A stretch of DNA of 64,000 bases, taken from contig CAMIMS010000003.1 in assembly GCA_946221025.1 (NCBI GenBank), forward strand, positions 8,529 to 72,528. Reading direction: 5' to 3'. The first letter of the stretch is position 1. Each line of letters opens with the position of its first letter. The notes under the pieces were generated by a model. It had not been told where the DNA came from. It ran no database searches and was given only the letters and a program-made list of their open reading frames with translations. Source of the DNA: an uncultured Pseudoclavibacter sp. (GTDB taxonomy: Bacteria; Actinomycetota; Actinomycetes; Actinomycetales; Microbacteriaceae). The translations under genes and the position numbers were made by a program. Positions 26,748 to 34,731 of the stretch are shown here, one piece after another.

Positions 26748-26794
26748 GGCACCCTCCTTGATTGGCGGTCGCTGTCACTCCCTGTCTACCGGTT

Positions 26795-26821
26795 CACCTC
26801 GAAAGTCCCGTGCACATTCCC
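26795..26821 (-). promoter_or_regulatory. Candidate SigR/SigH-type promoter of rbpA
   Basis: On the minus strand GGGAAT is followed after exactly 18 bases by GTG, one base off the disulphide-stress consensus GGGAAT-N18-GTT. Streptomyces rbpA is a known SigR target. The predicted transcript starts about 40 bases before the rbpA ATG. Confidence 0.45.
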
Positions 26822-26847
26822 AGGCTTTCCGGTGTGTGTCTGGCGGA

Positions 26848-26853
26848 TACACT
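26848..26853 (+). promoter_or_regulatory. -10 box (TACACT), leaderless-type
   Basis: TACACT lies six bases before the ATG at 26860 of the SDR gene. Confidence 0.6.
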
Positions 26854-26859
26854 CCGCCC

Positions 26860-27657
26860 ATGACCGTCAGCGAAGCCACGATCCCGCTTGGCAGCGGCAC
26901 GCTTGATGTGCGGGAAGCGTGCGTGATCATCACCGGATCGTCCCGGGGGATCGGCGCGGAGGCTGCTCGCGTGCTCGGCGCACGGGGCGCGAACGTCGTC
27001 GTCACCTACCGCGAGAAGGCCGCGCGCGCGAAGCGCATCGCCGACGCCATCACCGAGGCGGGGCCCGGCCGCGCCATCACCACCCAGCTCGATCTGACGA
27101 ATGCCGTCGATCGACAGCGAGTGTTCGAGACGGCCGCGAATGAGGTCGGTACGCCGAAGGTCGTTATTTTGAACGCATCCGGCGGCATGGAAATGGGTGC
27201 CGATGCTGATTACGCGATGCGGCTCAATCGGGATGCACAGCGACACATGGCCGAAGAGGCCATGAAGCACCTGCCGGAGGGTGGACGAATCGTATTCGTG
27301 ACCAGTCACCAGGCGCATTTTCATCCGCACGGCCAAAGCGTTCCCGAATATCAGCCGGTCGCTGAGTCCAAGCGCGCGGGGGAGAGCGCGGTGCGCGAGC
27401 TCGTACCCGACCTGCACGCGAAGGGAATTGACCTGGTCGTCATCTCGGCCGACATGATCGAGGGAACGGCGACCGCGATGCTCATGGAGCGCAAGCATCC
27501 GGGTGCTCTTCAAACCCGGCGCGAGCAGGTCGGGCGTCTCTGGTCGGCGGCAGAGTTTGGGGAAGAGGTCGCGAATGCGGCTATGAACCCGATTCCGGAT
27601 GGGTTGACAATCCTCATTGGGGACACATCCGATTTCGCAAACACTCCCGCGAACTGA
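26860..27657 (+). CDS. Short-chain dehydrogenase/reductase with displaced catalytic Tyr
   Basis: 265-residue Rossmann-fold SDR. The cofactor motif TGSSRGIG (25-32) and the NASGG structural motif (105-109) are normal. Ser149 and Lys171 fit the active site, but the position four residues before Lys171 is Val167, and the only nearby Tyr is 164. The classical YxxxK is therefore broken, so activity may differ. The substrate is unknown. It stands alone between rbpA (divergent) and an SRPBCC gene (convergent). The start was chosen by the -10 box six bases upstream; the longer frame runs antisense through rbpA. Confidence 0.85.
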   Translation: MTVSEATIPLGSGTLDVREACVIITGSSRGIGAEAARVLGARGANVVVTYREKAARAKRIADAITEAGPGRAITTQLDLTNAVDRQRVFETAANEVGTPKVVILNASGGMEMGADADYAMRLNRDAQRHMAEEAMKHLPEGGRIVFVTSHQAHFHPHGQSVPEYQPVAESKRAGESAVRELVPDLHAKGIDLVVISADMIEGTATAMLMERKHPGALQTRREQVGRLWSAAEFGEEVANAAMNPIPDGLTILIGDTSDFANTPAN

Positions 27658-27710
27658 GCGATTCACCACTCGCCGAATCGAGGCGCCATTCCTCGATTAC
27701 TGCGAAAACC

Positions 27711-28151
27711 CTATTCTCCGGTAGACATTTCGAATTGCTTCAGATAATCTGAGAGCACGTTAATGCGAAATCGCCAATACTGGCGCATTTGGTCAATCGT
27801 GATGGCGCCCGCGGGGGAGTCAGAGAACCCCGCCTCAACCACGCGAATCTTCGTGAGTTCCTTGGCCTCCGAAACGCGAATCGTGACGACGCTCGCGTCG
27901 CGGATACCACGGGTACGCCACGACCATCGGATGAATTCATTCTCGTGAACAGCATCAATGTGGCCATCGGCATGTCGCGACACACAGCCCGGAGCTTCGT
28001 CGCGAACGGAGATCGCTTCGCCATCTCGCCAACGACCAGCGAACTCGGGCCACCAGATGCCGCGATGCTCAGCGGACGCCATGACCCGCCAGACACTCTC
28101 GAGCGGCACGCTCACGCGGTGCGAAACATCCAGGGCGGGTGATCGGTTCAT
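27711..28151 (-). CDS. SRPBCC (START-like) family protein
   Basis: 146-residue protein with the ligand-binding fold of polyketide cyclases/Bet v1: DVSHRVSVPLESVWRVMASAEHRGIWWPEF at the N-terminus (strand then helix pair), a central run of beta strands, and the long C-terminal helix ITIDQMRQYWRFRINVLSDYLKQF. No catalytic residues can be assigned. The start ATG at 28151 was taken because the upstream part of the frame lies in a hairpin-forming repeat; no ribosome site is evident. Possible role as a toxin/antitoxin-like or lipid-binding protein is not supported. Confidence 0.7.
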   Translation of the reverse strand: MNRSPALDVSHRVSVPLESVWRVMASAEHRGIWWPEFAGRWRDGEAISVRDEAPGCVSRHADGHIDAVHENEFIRWSWRTRGIRDASVVTIRVSEAKELTKIRVVEAGFSDSPAGAITIDQMRQYWRFRINVLSDYLKQFEMSTGE

Positions 28152-28208
28152 GAGAACAGTTCGGCGGCACCGCAGAAGCGGCACCGCCGATTGAGGACTG
28201 GAGTGGGC

Positions 28209-28397
28209 CTAGTGGTTGTCCTTGCGGCTGTGGCCGATGATCTGCCACGGGATGAAGAACGCGATCGAGTTCAGCAGGATGCCGGCGGTGAACACGAGCA
28301 GCGCGAGCGTGTCGGAGTCCATCTGGAACGCCAAGCCGTAGCAGGCGCAGCCCAGCAGGAAGATGCCCACGCAGACGATGGTGAGAATGATGCTCAC
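28209..28397 (-). CDS. Small two-pass membrane protein
   Basis: 62 residues with two hydrophobic segments (about 3-22, containing GCACYGLAF, and 28-50) and a short charged tail (GHSRKDNH). GTG 28397 is chosen because AAGGAG ends seven bases upstream. Family unknown. It heads a minus-strand pair with the SRPBCC gene, with a GC-rich hairpin between them (28164-28191) that could attenuate read-through. Confidence 0.65.
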   Translation of the reverse strand: MSIILTIVCVGIFLLGCACYGLAFQMDSDTLALLVFTAGILLNSIAFFIPWQIIGHSRKDNH

Positions 28398-28514
28398 GTG
28401 AAAACTCCTTGAAGTGCCCGAGAAACGCTCCAACGAGTTTAACCGACCCGTCGCCAGCCGATGGGCACCGCAGCGGTGTGCTCAGCTCCCGCTCGTGCAC
28501 CGGGATGACATCCG

Positions 28515-28554
28515 ATAATGCACATTATGACAATCAAAGATTGTCAGAATGTGC
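28515..28554. promoter_or_regulatory. AT-rich nested palindromes, candidate operator
   Basis: Two overlapping dyads: ATAATG-CA-CATTAT (28515-28528, perfect) and a 35-bp dyad at 28520-28554 with 16-base arms around AAA (core TGACAATC-AAA-GATTGTCA, one mismatch per arm). The stretch is strikingly AT-rich for this genome and lies in the 233-bp divergent spacer. Confidence 0.45.
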
Positions 28555-28630
28555 CCTTTGCTGCGGCCGGCGGAAACTGCGGCCCTGCCACTCCCCGGGT
28601 GGGCTGGTGATCGGCACAGGTGGATGTGGG

Positions 28631-28879
28631 ATGCTCGCGAGCATGTTTTTCGTGGTCGGGTCAGCTCCGTCGCTCAAGGACGCCGGTGAGGTGAACACGC
28701 GCTGTCGGCTTTGCGGGCAGTTCGCGAGGCAGCGCGTCACGAAGCGTTCGCAGCGGGTGAACCTCTTTTTCGTGCTGCCAGTTGCGTCGTTTGGAACCCG
28801 ATATGTGCTCGAGTGCAGTGCCTGCCACGGCATCGACGTGCTCGACAAGGACCAGGCACGCGACGCCGGTATTCGATAA
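28631..28879 (+). CDS. Zinc-ribbon protein
   Basis: 82-residue protein with two CxxC knuckles (CRLCGQ at about 25-28 and CSACHG at about 64-67), flanking a hydrophobic strand segment (RVNLFFVLPVASFGTRYVLEC). The pattern matches small zinc-ribbon proteins of unknown function found in actinobacteria. ATG 28631 or 28643 are both possible starts; the second gives MFFVVG, typical of the family. The long upstream frame extends through the intergenic palindromes and is not believed. Confidence 0.65.
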   Translation: MLASMFFVVGSAPSLKDAGEVNTRCRLCGQFARQRVTKRSQRVNLFFVLPVASFGTRYVLECSACHGIDVLDKDQARDAGIR

Positions 28880-28906
28880 AGACCGATTTCAGCGGTCGCG
28901 ACTCCC

Positions 28907-30361
28907 CTAGGTGCCGCAGAACGTGACGACCGAAGGCGCATCCGGCGCGGGCGCCGGTAGCAGCTCATCCGCTTCGGCACTCAGCTTGAACGGTGAGCGC
29001 AACGCGTCGAGCACGCGCTCTGTCGGTTCGAGATCGCCCGCTTCGGCAGCCCGCAGCACCTCATCGAGCACGTGATTTCGTGGGGTGACCGTGGGGTTCG
29101 CAAGCCGCATCCGCTCGAGTGAGGCATCCCCCTCCCCCTCAGACGTGGCGATGGTTGCCAGGCGCCGGTCGTTCAAGGCATCGAATCGAGCCGTATCGCG
29201 CACGAGACCGCGGGCCGAACCGTCAGCGAGGCCGCGGAAGAACAGCGTGAAATCGGGCTGCTCATCCCGGAGAATCGCGAGGCACTCCGCCTGCAGGTCA
29301 GTGTCGGGTTCGGCAAGGCCGAGCTTCGCGGCGAACCCGGATGTGAACGCTGCCTCGTATTCGCGCGGGAATCCGTTGATCGCGTCAATGGCCAAATTGG
29401 TCGCGGTTTCGCGATCAGAGTCGAGCAACGGGATGAGCGTCTCGGCGAATCTCGTGAGGTTCCACTGCGCTGCCAACGGCTGATTGCCGTAGCGGTATCG
29501 CCCACCGGTATCGATCGAACTGAACCAGGCGTCATCGTCGTACGTGTCGACGAACGCGCACGGCCCGTAATCAATCGTTTCGCCGGAGATCGTCATGTTG
29601 TCGGTGTTCATGACCCCGTGCACGAACCCGACGAGCATCCACTCCGCGACGAGCTTCGCCTGGGCGGAAATCACCTGCTCGAGAAGCGCGAGCGGCGGAT
29701 TGTCAGATTCGGCGGCGATCGGCCAGTGCCGCTCGATCGCGTAGTCGGTGAGCGCCTGCATCCGCCCATCGACACCGGTCGCGGCCGCGAACTGGAAGGT
29801 GCCGACGCGCAGGTGGCTCGACGCGACCCGGCACACCAGCGCACCGGTCCCCTCGTCGCGCCCTCGGCGCACCCGCTCCCCCGTCGTGACCACGCCGAGC
29901 ACGCGCGTTGTGGGAATGCCGACGGCTTCCATCCATTCGCTGACGAGGTATTCGCGAAGCATTGGCCCAAGGAGCGCCCGGCCGTCGCCGGCGCGACTGA
30001 AGGGAGTGAGCCCCGCGCCCTTCACGTGCAGGTCGACGAGCTCGCCGGTCGGAGTGGTCAACTCCCCCACGAGCACCGCTCGGCCGTCTCCAAGCAGTGG
30101 CGAATACATCCCGAATTGATGCCCCGCATACGCCTGCGAGTAGGTGCGCTGCCCTTCGGGCGCCCGCCCGGTCAGCAGCAACACGCCTTCATCACTTCTG
30201 AGAAAGTCAGTGTCGAGTCCGAGTTCGGCAACGAGCGACTCATTCAGGAAGGCAAGCTCGGGATCTGGCCATTCCGACGCGCGAACCTGCCGCGACATGC
30301 CGCGCACCCGCTCCGCATACGAATGGCGCAGGGCCGGCCAATACGCGCTGCTCTTCCCCAT
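28907..30361 (-). CDS. selO: Protein adenylyltransferase SelO
   Basis: 484-residue pseudokinase-fold AMPylase that transfers AMP to protein Ser, Thr or Tyr. Motifs: AGHQFGMYSPLLGDGRA (ATP-binding), GAGLTPFSRAGDGRALLGPMLREY split across the active site, FVHGVMNTDNMTI and TIDYGPCAFVD (metal-binding Asn and Asp). It ends FCGT, with the Cys (482) in the place of the conserved redox Cys/selenocysteine. ATG 30361 has AAAGGG upstream; the longer frame is rejected. Family members respond to oxidative stress. Confidence 0.93.
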   Translation of the reverse strand: MGKSSAYWPALRHSYAERVRGMSRQVRASEWPDPELAFLNESLVAELGLDTDFLRSDEGVLLLTGRAPEGQRTYSQAYAGHQFGMYSPLLGDGRAVLVGELTTPTGELVDLHVKGAGLTPFSRAGDGRALLGPMLREYLVSEWMEAVGIPTTRVLGVVTTGERVRRGRDEGTGALVCRVASSHLRVGTFQFAAATGVDGRMQALTDYAIERHWPIAAESDNPPLALLEQVISAQAKLVAEWMLVGFVHGVMNTDNMTISGETIDYGPCAFVDTYDDDAWFSSIDTGGRYRYGNQPLAAQWNLTRFAETLIPLLDSDRETATNLAIDAINGFPREYEAAFTSGFAAKLGLAEPDTDLQAECLAILRDEQPDFTLFFRGLADGSARGLVRDTARFDALNDRRLATIATSEGEGDASLERMRLANPTVTPRNHVLDEVLRAAEAGDLEPTERVLDALRSPFKLSAEADELLPAPAPDAPSVVTFCGT

Positions 30362-30399
30362 CGAAATCACCCTTTCGCCGCATTCACGAAGCCCAAAAC

Positions 30400-30405
30400 A
30401 GGCTA
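30400..30405 (-). promoter_or_regulatory. -10 box (TAGCCT) for selO
   Basis: TAGCCT on the minus strand lies 38 bases before the selO ATG, giving a short leader with the AAAGGG ribosome site. Confidence 0.4.
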
Positions 30406-30450
30406 TCCGCCGGGGGTGCGAGCCCATGCCCCAATCATCCGGATGCGCCG

Positions 30451-30470
30451 AATCGCTCGATCGTGCGATT
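30451..30470. promoter_or_regulatory. 20-bp near-palindrome, candidate operator
   Basis: AATCGC-T-CGATCG-T-GCGATT, symmetric except for one T/T pair, and abutting the -10 box at 30470-30475. The placement would block RNA polymerase for the DUF808 gene. Confidence 0.35.
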
Positions 30471-30475
30471 ACGCT
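30470..30475 (+). promoter_or_regulatory. -10 box (TACGCT) for the DUF808 gene
   Basis: TACGCT overlaps the edge of the palindrome at 30451-30470; the predicted leader is about 65 nt. Confidence 0.35.
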
Positions 30476-30546
30476 TACGCGCGCGCCACCGCCGGGCGAA
30501 TGCACCATCGGTCGACGCATTCGCATCCCCTACCCCAAGGAGACCC

Positions 30547-31602
30547 ATGAGCGGTGGACTTGCTGCCCTCCTCGACGACATCGCCGCACTCGCGCGCGCG
30601 GCAGCGGCAAGCGTCGACGACGTTGCCGCCGCCGCAGGCAAAGCGAGCGTGAAAGCCACCGGCATCGTCGTCGACGACACCGCCGTTGTGCCTCAGTACA
30701 TGCAGGGCATTCGACCCGAGCGCGAACTACCGATGATCTGGCGCATCGCGAAGGGATCGCTGTTCAACAAGCTCGTGATCATCCTCCCGGTGGCGATGCT
30801 GCTCAGTCAGTTCGCGCCGATTCTGCTGACACCGATACTCATGCTCGGCGGCACCTTCCTCGCATTCGAGGGCGCCGAGAAGGTGTGGGAGCTGATCACA
30901 GGCAAGGGCCATGACACCGAGGAGTCGAACCCCGATCGGCAGGTTGAGGGCCAGCAGGATGAAGACACGATCGTCAAGAACGCGATCCGCACCGACATCA
31001 TCCTCTCGGCCGAGATCATGGTGCTCTCACTGAACGATGTCGCGGACCGCACATTCTGGATGCGCCTTGCGGTCATGATCGTCATCGCCCTGTTCATGAC
31101 GGTCATGGTGTACGGCGTTGTCGCGCTCATCGTGAAGCTCGACGATGTGGGCCTTCGCATGATGCGGCGCGAGGGCGGGTCGAAACTCGGTGAGCTGCTC
31201 GTGAAGGCAATGCCGATCGTGCTCGCGATCCTCCAGTACGTCGGCATGGTCGCGATGCTCTGGGTCGGTGGGCACATTCTGCTCCAGGGCACGCACGACC
31301 TCGGCTGGACGACCCCGTTCGACCTCGTTCACAGCGCCGAGCACTGGGTGTCAGGCCTCGTTCCGGCCGCCATCGCCCCGGTTGTCGGATGGATCACGGA
31401 GACGTTCATCTCGGCGATTGTCGGATTCGTCGTCGGCTCGATCGTTGCCGGCATCGTGTCGCTCTTCCACCGCGACCAGGGCGATACGGATCGGGATGGG
31501 CAGCCTCGCGATGCGCAATCGTCTCGCGCGGCCGGTGCTCGCAAGACGACGCGCACCGACCAGCCGAATGCCAGCGGCTCGACGGCAATCACCGCGCAAT
31601 AG
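30547..31602 (+). CDS. DUF808 family membrane protein (YedI-like)
   Basis: 351-residue inner-membrane protein. The N-terminus (MSGGLAALLDDIAALARAAA, then KATGIVVDDTAVVPQYMQG) is the DUF808 signature. It has about six membrane segments between residues 75 and 320 and a disordered charged tail (about 315-351). Function unknown; a transport role is sometimes assumed but unproven. AAGGAG precedes the ATG. Divergent from selO. Confidence 0.88.
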   Translation: MSGGLAALLDDIAALARAAAASVDDVAAAAGKASVKATGIVVDDTAVVPQYMQGIRPERELPMIWRIAKGSLFNKLVIILPVAMLLSQFAPILLTPILMLGGTFLAFEGAEKVWELITGKGHDTEESNPDRQVEGQQDEDTIVKNAIRTDIILSAEIMVLSLNDVADRTFWMRLAVMIVIALFMTVMVYGVVALIVKLDDVGLRMMRREGGSKLGELLVKAMPIVLAILQYVGMVAMLWVGGHILLQGTHDLGWTTPFDLVHSAEHWVSGLVPAAIAPVVGWITETFISAIVGFVVGSIVAGIVSLFHRDQGDTDRDGQPRDAQSSRAAGARKTTRTDQPNASGSTAITAQ

Positions 31603-31618
31603 CGCTCCGTCAACGCGA

Positions 31619-31657
31619 GAAGCGGGGTGGCCATCGTCGTGATGACCACCCCGCTTC
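31619..31657. terminator. Bidirectional terminator
   Basis: A perfect 12-bp stem (arm GAAGCGGGGTGG) with a loop of about 15 bases, between the convergent DUF808 and exchanger genes. No strong U-tract. Confidence 0.6.
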
Positions 31658-31676
31658 GCGTATCTCCAGCGTCGGT

Positions 31677-32780
31677 TTAGGGGAATGCCGCGAGCACGAG
31701 GAATGCGATACCGAGGATGAGGTGAATCGCTGCCTGCTGCCGCGTCGCGCGCCCGCGAGCGACCGTGAGAATGCTGCAGGCGGCGGTCATCGCGAGCAGT
31801 GCCATCTCTACACCGGAAAGTCCAAGGTGCAGCGGAATGTCTCCCACGATCGAGATGATCGCGATTGCGGGAACCGTCAGACCAATCGATGCGATCGCCG
31901 AACCGTACGCCAGGTTGAAGCTCGTCTGCACGCGGTCTCGACGTCCGGCGCGCGCGGCGGCGAGCGTCTCCGGGGCAAGCACGAGCAGCGCGATGATCAC
32001 GCCGACGAATGACGACGGAAGACCCGCCCCCGCAACGAACGACTCGATCGCGGGCGATGCCACCTTGGACAGTCCGACCACGCCAACGAGTGCGACCAGG
32101 AGCAGCACGGCTGACGCCCACGTCTCACCGGTCGACGGCGGCTCGGCATGCTCTTCGCCGCCCTTCATTGGCTCGCCCTCTTTATCAACGGGAAGGAAGA
32201 AATCCCGGTGACGGACCGTTTGCGTCGCAACGAACGAGCCCCAGAGCGCAAGCGACGCGATCGCCGCGAATACGAGCTGAACAGTCGTGAACACCGGCCC
32301 ATCCGCACTTCGGGTGAGTGCCGGGAGCACCATCGTGAGCGTTGCCAGCGCAATGACGGCCGCCAGCGCCGCCGACGCACCCTCAGCGCTGAAGCGAACC
32401 ATGCCGTGCTTGAGTGTCGCCAGTGTCAGCGAGATACCGACGATGAGGTTCGTGGTGATCATCACCGCCGAGAACACCGTGTCCCGCGCCAGTGACTCCG
32501 ACCCCTCTCCCCCGGCGTACATGAGCGTGAGAATCATGCCGACCTCGATGATCGTCACGGCGAGCGCGAGAATCAACGCACCGAACGGCTCGCCGACTTT
32601 CGCCGCGAGCACCTCGGCGTGATGCACGGCAGCGAGCACCGAACCGGCGAGAAAGAGCGCCGATATGCCGTAGGTGATCGGACCTTCAAGGCTGAACGCG
32701 AGGGCGGCGATGAGCACGAGCGCGCCGAGCAGCGGCACGAAACCCGTCCATCGCACCAGGGGGCGGGCGACATCCTTCAT
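31677..32780 (-). CDS. Ca2+/H+ (Na+/H+) exchanger, ChaA-like
   Basis: 367-residue CaCA-superfamily antiporter. Two homologous halves, each with five or so membrane helices. The alpha repeats show LILALAVTIIEVGMILTLM and VIIALLVLAPETLAAARAG with the ion-binding Glu. A hydrophilic loop rich in charged residues (KEGEPMKGGEEHAEPPS) lies between. Predicted to expel Ca2+ or Na+/K+ in exchange for protons. The ATG at 32780 is chosen by homology, with GGAAGGA upstream. Confidence 0.88.
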   Translation of the reverse strand: MKDVARPLVRWTGFVPLLGALVLIAALAFSLEGPITYGISALFLAGSVLAAVHHAEVLAAKVGEPFGALILALAVTIIEVGMILTLMYAGGEGSESLARDTVFSAVMITTNLIVGISLTLATLKHGMVRFSAEGASAALAAVIALATLTMVLPALTRSADGPVFTTVQLVFAAIASLALWGSFVATQTVRHRDFFLPVDKEGEPMKGGEEHAEPPSTGETWASAVLLLVALVGVVGLSKVASPAIESFVAGAGLPSSFVGVIIALLVLAPETLAAARAGRRDRVQTSFNLAYGSAIASIGLTVPAIAIISIVGDIPLHLGLSGVEMALLAMTAACSILTVARGRATRQQAAIHLILGIAFLVLAAFP

Positions 32781-32947
32781 AGGCGGGGCGTTCCTTCCGG
32801 TGGCGTGAAATGACCAATCCAGCCGCGGCTCGCAGATCGCGCCGGACTGGATGCAAAGGGCACCAGCCTGAAACGTCTCGTTCGCCGAAGCGTTCGGCAC
32901 GCGGCCTTTCCACCGTAAGTTGTCAGCCTGACCAAACCTCGCGACCG

Positions 32948-32953
32948 TACGTT
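32948..32953 (+). promoter_or_regulatory. -10 box (TACGTT), leaderless-type
   Basis: TACGTT lies six bases before the ATG at 32960, with no ribosome site. Confidence 0.55.
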
Positions 32954-32959
32954 GATCCT

Positions 32960-33622
32960 ATGTCTTTCGCGACTCGAGAACGAAACGCGCTCGCTGATCT
33001 TCTGCTCGAGGTCGGGCCGGATGCGCCGACCCTGTGCGAAGGGTGGACGACGCGAGACCTCGCCGCGCACGTGTGGACGCGTGAACACGACCCGATCTCC
33101 CTCGTTGGCATGGCGATCGAGCCGGCCACGGCGGCCCTTCGCGAGAAGCGTCACGAACGCGCGCTCACCCGGCACGGCTACGAAGGGCTCGTCGAGCGCC
33201 TGCGTTCACGTCCGGGCTTCCCCTCCCCCTTTGCGATCCCGAATGTCGACGGCGCTGTGAATGCGGCGGAGTATTTCATCCACCACGAGGACGTCAGGCG
33301 CGCTGTCGACGCAAACGCTGGCCCGCGCGACCTCCCGACAGAAGCGGAGGCAGCGCTTTGGCGCATCGCCCCCGTCGTCGCCCGCTCGTTCACGCACGGC
33401 TCACCGGTTCCGGTCATTCTCGAGCGCCTTGGCGCGTCGGGCCTTCCGGTCGACCGTGTTCGCGCTGCGGGAACGCGAAACAGGGCGGGCGTCATCGTGA
33501 GCGGACGAGCGAGCGAACTCCTCTTCGCAATGTTCGGGCGCTGGAAAAACGCAGCAATCGAGATTCGCGGGAACGAAGATGACGTCGCAGCGTTTCAATC
33601 GTTCCTCGAGCAGAAGGGCTGA
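32960..33622 (+). CDS. Maleylpyruvate isomerase-like (TIGR03085 / DinB-type) protein
   Basis: 220-residue four-helix-bundle protein of the mycothiol-dependent MDMPI/DinB superfamily. Putative metal ligands include His in DLAAHVWTREHD and EYFIHHEDVRRAVD. The N-terminal LCEGWTTRDLAAHV signature is typical of the actinobacterial TIGR03085 group. The enzyme may use mycothiol, whose synthesis enzyme mshC is also in this window, but no substrate is known. Monocistronic, with a leaderless-type start. Confidence 0.85.
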   Translation: MSFATRERNALADLLLEVGPDAPTLCEGWTTRDLAAHVWTREHDPISLVGMAIEPATAALREKRHERALTRHGYEGLVERLRSRPGFPSPFAIPNVDGAVNAAEYFIHHEDVRRAVDANAGPRDLPTEAEAALWRIAPVVARSFTHGSPVPVILERLGASGLPVDRVRAAGTRNRAGVIVSGRASELLFAMFGRWKNAAIEIRGNEDDVAAFQSFLEQKG

Positions 33623-33672
33623 CACTTCGCGCAGCCTCATGCCGAAGCGCGCGCCGATTGCAGCGAGCCCGG

Positions 33673-34077
33673 TTACGAGTCGCTGATGTCGGGCTGACTA
33701 TCCGGATCCCACATGAGCGTGTGCTGGTGGGTGATCAGACGCATACCCTCATCTGTCATTGCCCATGTGGATACGACGTCGGCAATGTATTCCACACCGT
33801 TTCTGGACGCGGTGAATCGGTACACGACCGCCCACGAGTCGCGCGAGAGCTCGACGACGAGCTCATTCGAGATCGTCGAACGCTCAAACGGACCGGCCGA
33901 CTGGAGCGCGTCGAGCCACTGCCCACCAGTCATGACGAATCCCGGAAGCACGACGATTGTGCGTTCGGCAATGCAGGTGCGCATACGAGCAACGTCACCC
34001 GAAGTCGCAATGATCGCTTCGCATCCGAGCACATCTTCTGCGTTCATGTGTTGCGCGTCGTGGGAAGCCGAGTTCAT
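33673..34077 (-). CDS. SnoaL/NTF2-like protein (DUF4440-type)
   Basis: 134-residue alpha+beta cone protein. The pattern of an N-terminal helix region (ILGCEAIIAT-like with MNAEDVLGCEAII), FVMTGGQWLDALQ, then paired strands (NELVVELSRDSWAVVYRFTA, EYIADVVSTWAM, MRLITHQHTL) fits SnoaL/DUF4440 proteins. Function unknown. The start is placed at 34077, directly after the stop of the upstream membrane protein (TAG-ATG), so the two are coupled; ATG 34047 is the alternative. Confidence 0.65.
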   Translation of the reverse strand: MNSASHDAQHMNAEDVLGCEAIIATSGDVARMRTCIAERTIVVLPGFVMTGGQWLDALQSAGPFERSTISNELVVELSRDSWAVVYRFTASRNGVEYIADVVSTWAMTDEGMRLITHQHTLMWDPDSQPDISDS

Positions 34078-34662
34078 CTATTCGTCCGCCTTCGGTTCTT
34101 CGATTTCGCCCTGGTCTGAATCGCCGGTCAGTTCAGTGAATCGAGTCGCATACTCGGGCATCACGGTCGCCCACGTGAACAGGGTGACCATGACGAGGGC
34201 AAAGGTCAGCAGTCGCATGATGTCTGTCGCGGCAATGGCGAGCAGTGCCGTCGCCGCCATTGCACCGAATCCAGCCGCGAGCGAATCGATCACTGCGAGT
34301 CGGAAGATTCCACGCTTCGTGACTGGTCGCAGGCCTGCGCTGAGCGCTCGCCGAACGCTCAGAAGGAGCCATGCTCCCCCGAGTGTGACAACGACATAGA
34401 TGAGCCAACCCACGGCCGTGGCAACGATGCCGCGCGCGTCGATCGTGGCGCTCCCTTCGGGCGTGAAGCCAAAGTACGCGATGCCCGCCAGGATCCCGAC
34501 GATGCTGAGGGTCGCCAGCATCCGCGGTGCGATCGCTTTAAGCGGAGGGCGAATATCCGCCTCGATCACCCGGGCCGGGGTGTCGTCTGTCATGCGAGCG
34601 CCTGGATCGACCTCGCGCTTCGAACGCTCATTCGTGCCGCGGGGATCTGATTGCCGAGTCAC
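34078..34662 (-). CDS. Four-helix membrane protein of unknown function
   Basis: 194 residues with about four hydrophobic segments (residues 50-70, 75-105, 120-145, 150-170), a basic N-terminus and an acidic C-terminal tail (DSDQGEIEEPKADE). No family recognised. The GTG at 34662 is chosen because a -10 box (TACACT) precedes it by six bases; ATG 34593, starting MTDDTPARV, is an alternative. Operon with the downstream SnoaL-like gene. Confidence 0.65.
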   Translation of the reverse strand: MTRQSDPRGTNERSKREVDPGARMTDDTPARVIEADIRPPLKAIAPRMLATLSIVGILAGIAYFGFTPEGSATIDARGIVATAVGWLIYVVVTLGGAWLLLSVRRALSAGLRPVTKRGIFRLAVIDSLAAGFGAMAATALLAIAATDIMRLLTFALVMVTLFTWATVMPEYATRFTELTGDSDQGEIEEPKADE

Positions 34663-34668
34663 GTTCCG

Positions 34669-34674
34669 AGTGTA
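34669..34674 (-). promoter_or_regulatory. -10 box (TACACT), leaderless-type
   Basis: On the minus strand TACACT lies six bases before GTG 34662, which decides the start of the membrane protein gene. Confidence 0.55.
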
Positions 34675-34682
34675 GGCACACG

Positions 34683-34714
34683 GCAAACGGCGCCCCCGAA
34701 GGGACGCCGTTTGC
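34683..34714 (-). terminator. Terminator after the GlsB gene
   Basis: A perfect 10-bp stem (arm GCAAACGGCG) with a 12-base loop, 17 bases after the GlsB stop. Confidence 0.65.
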
Positions 34715-34731
34715 TGAGATTCGGTGAATGC

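Noticed and set aside
28409..28630. Upstream extension of the zinc-ribbon frame
   Set aside because: It crosses the intergenic palindromes and gives no domain; the conserved protein begins at 28631 or 28643.
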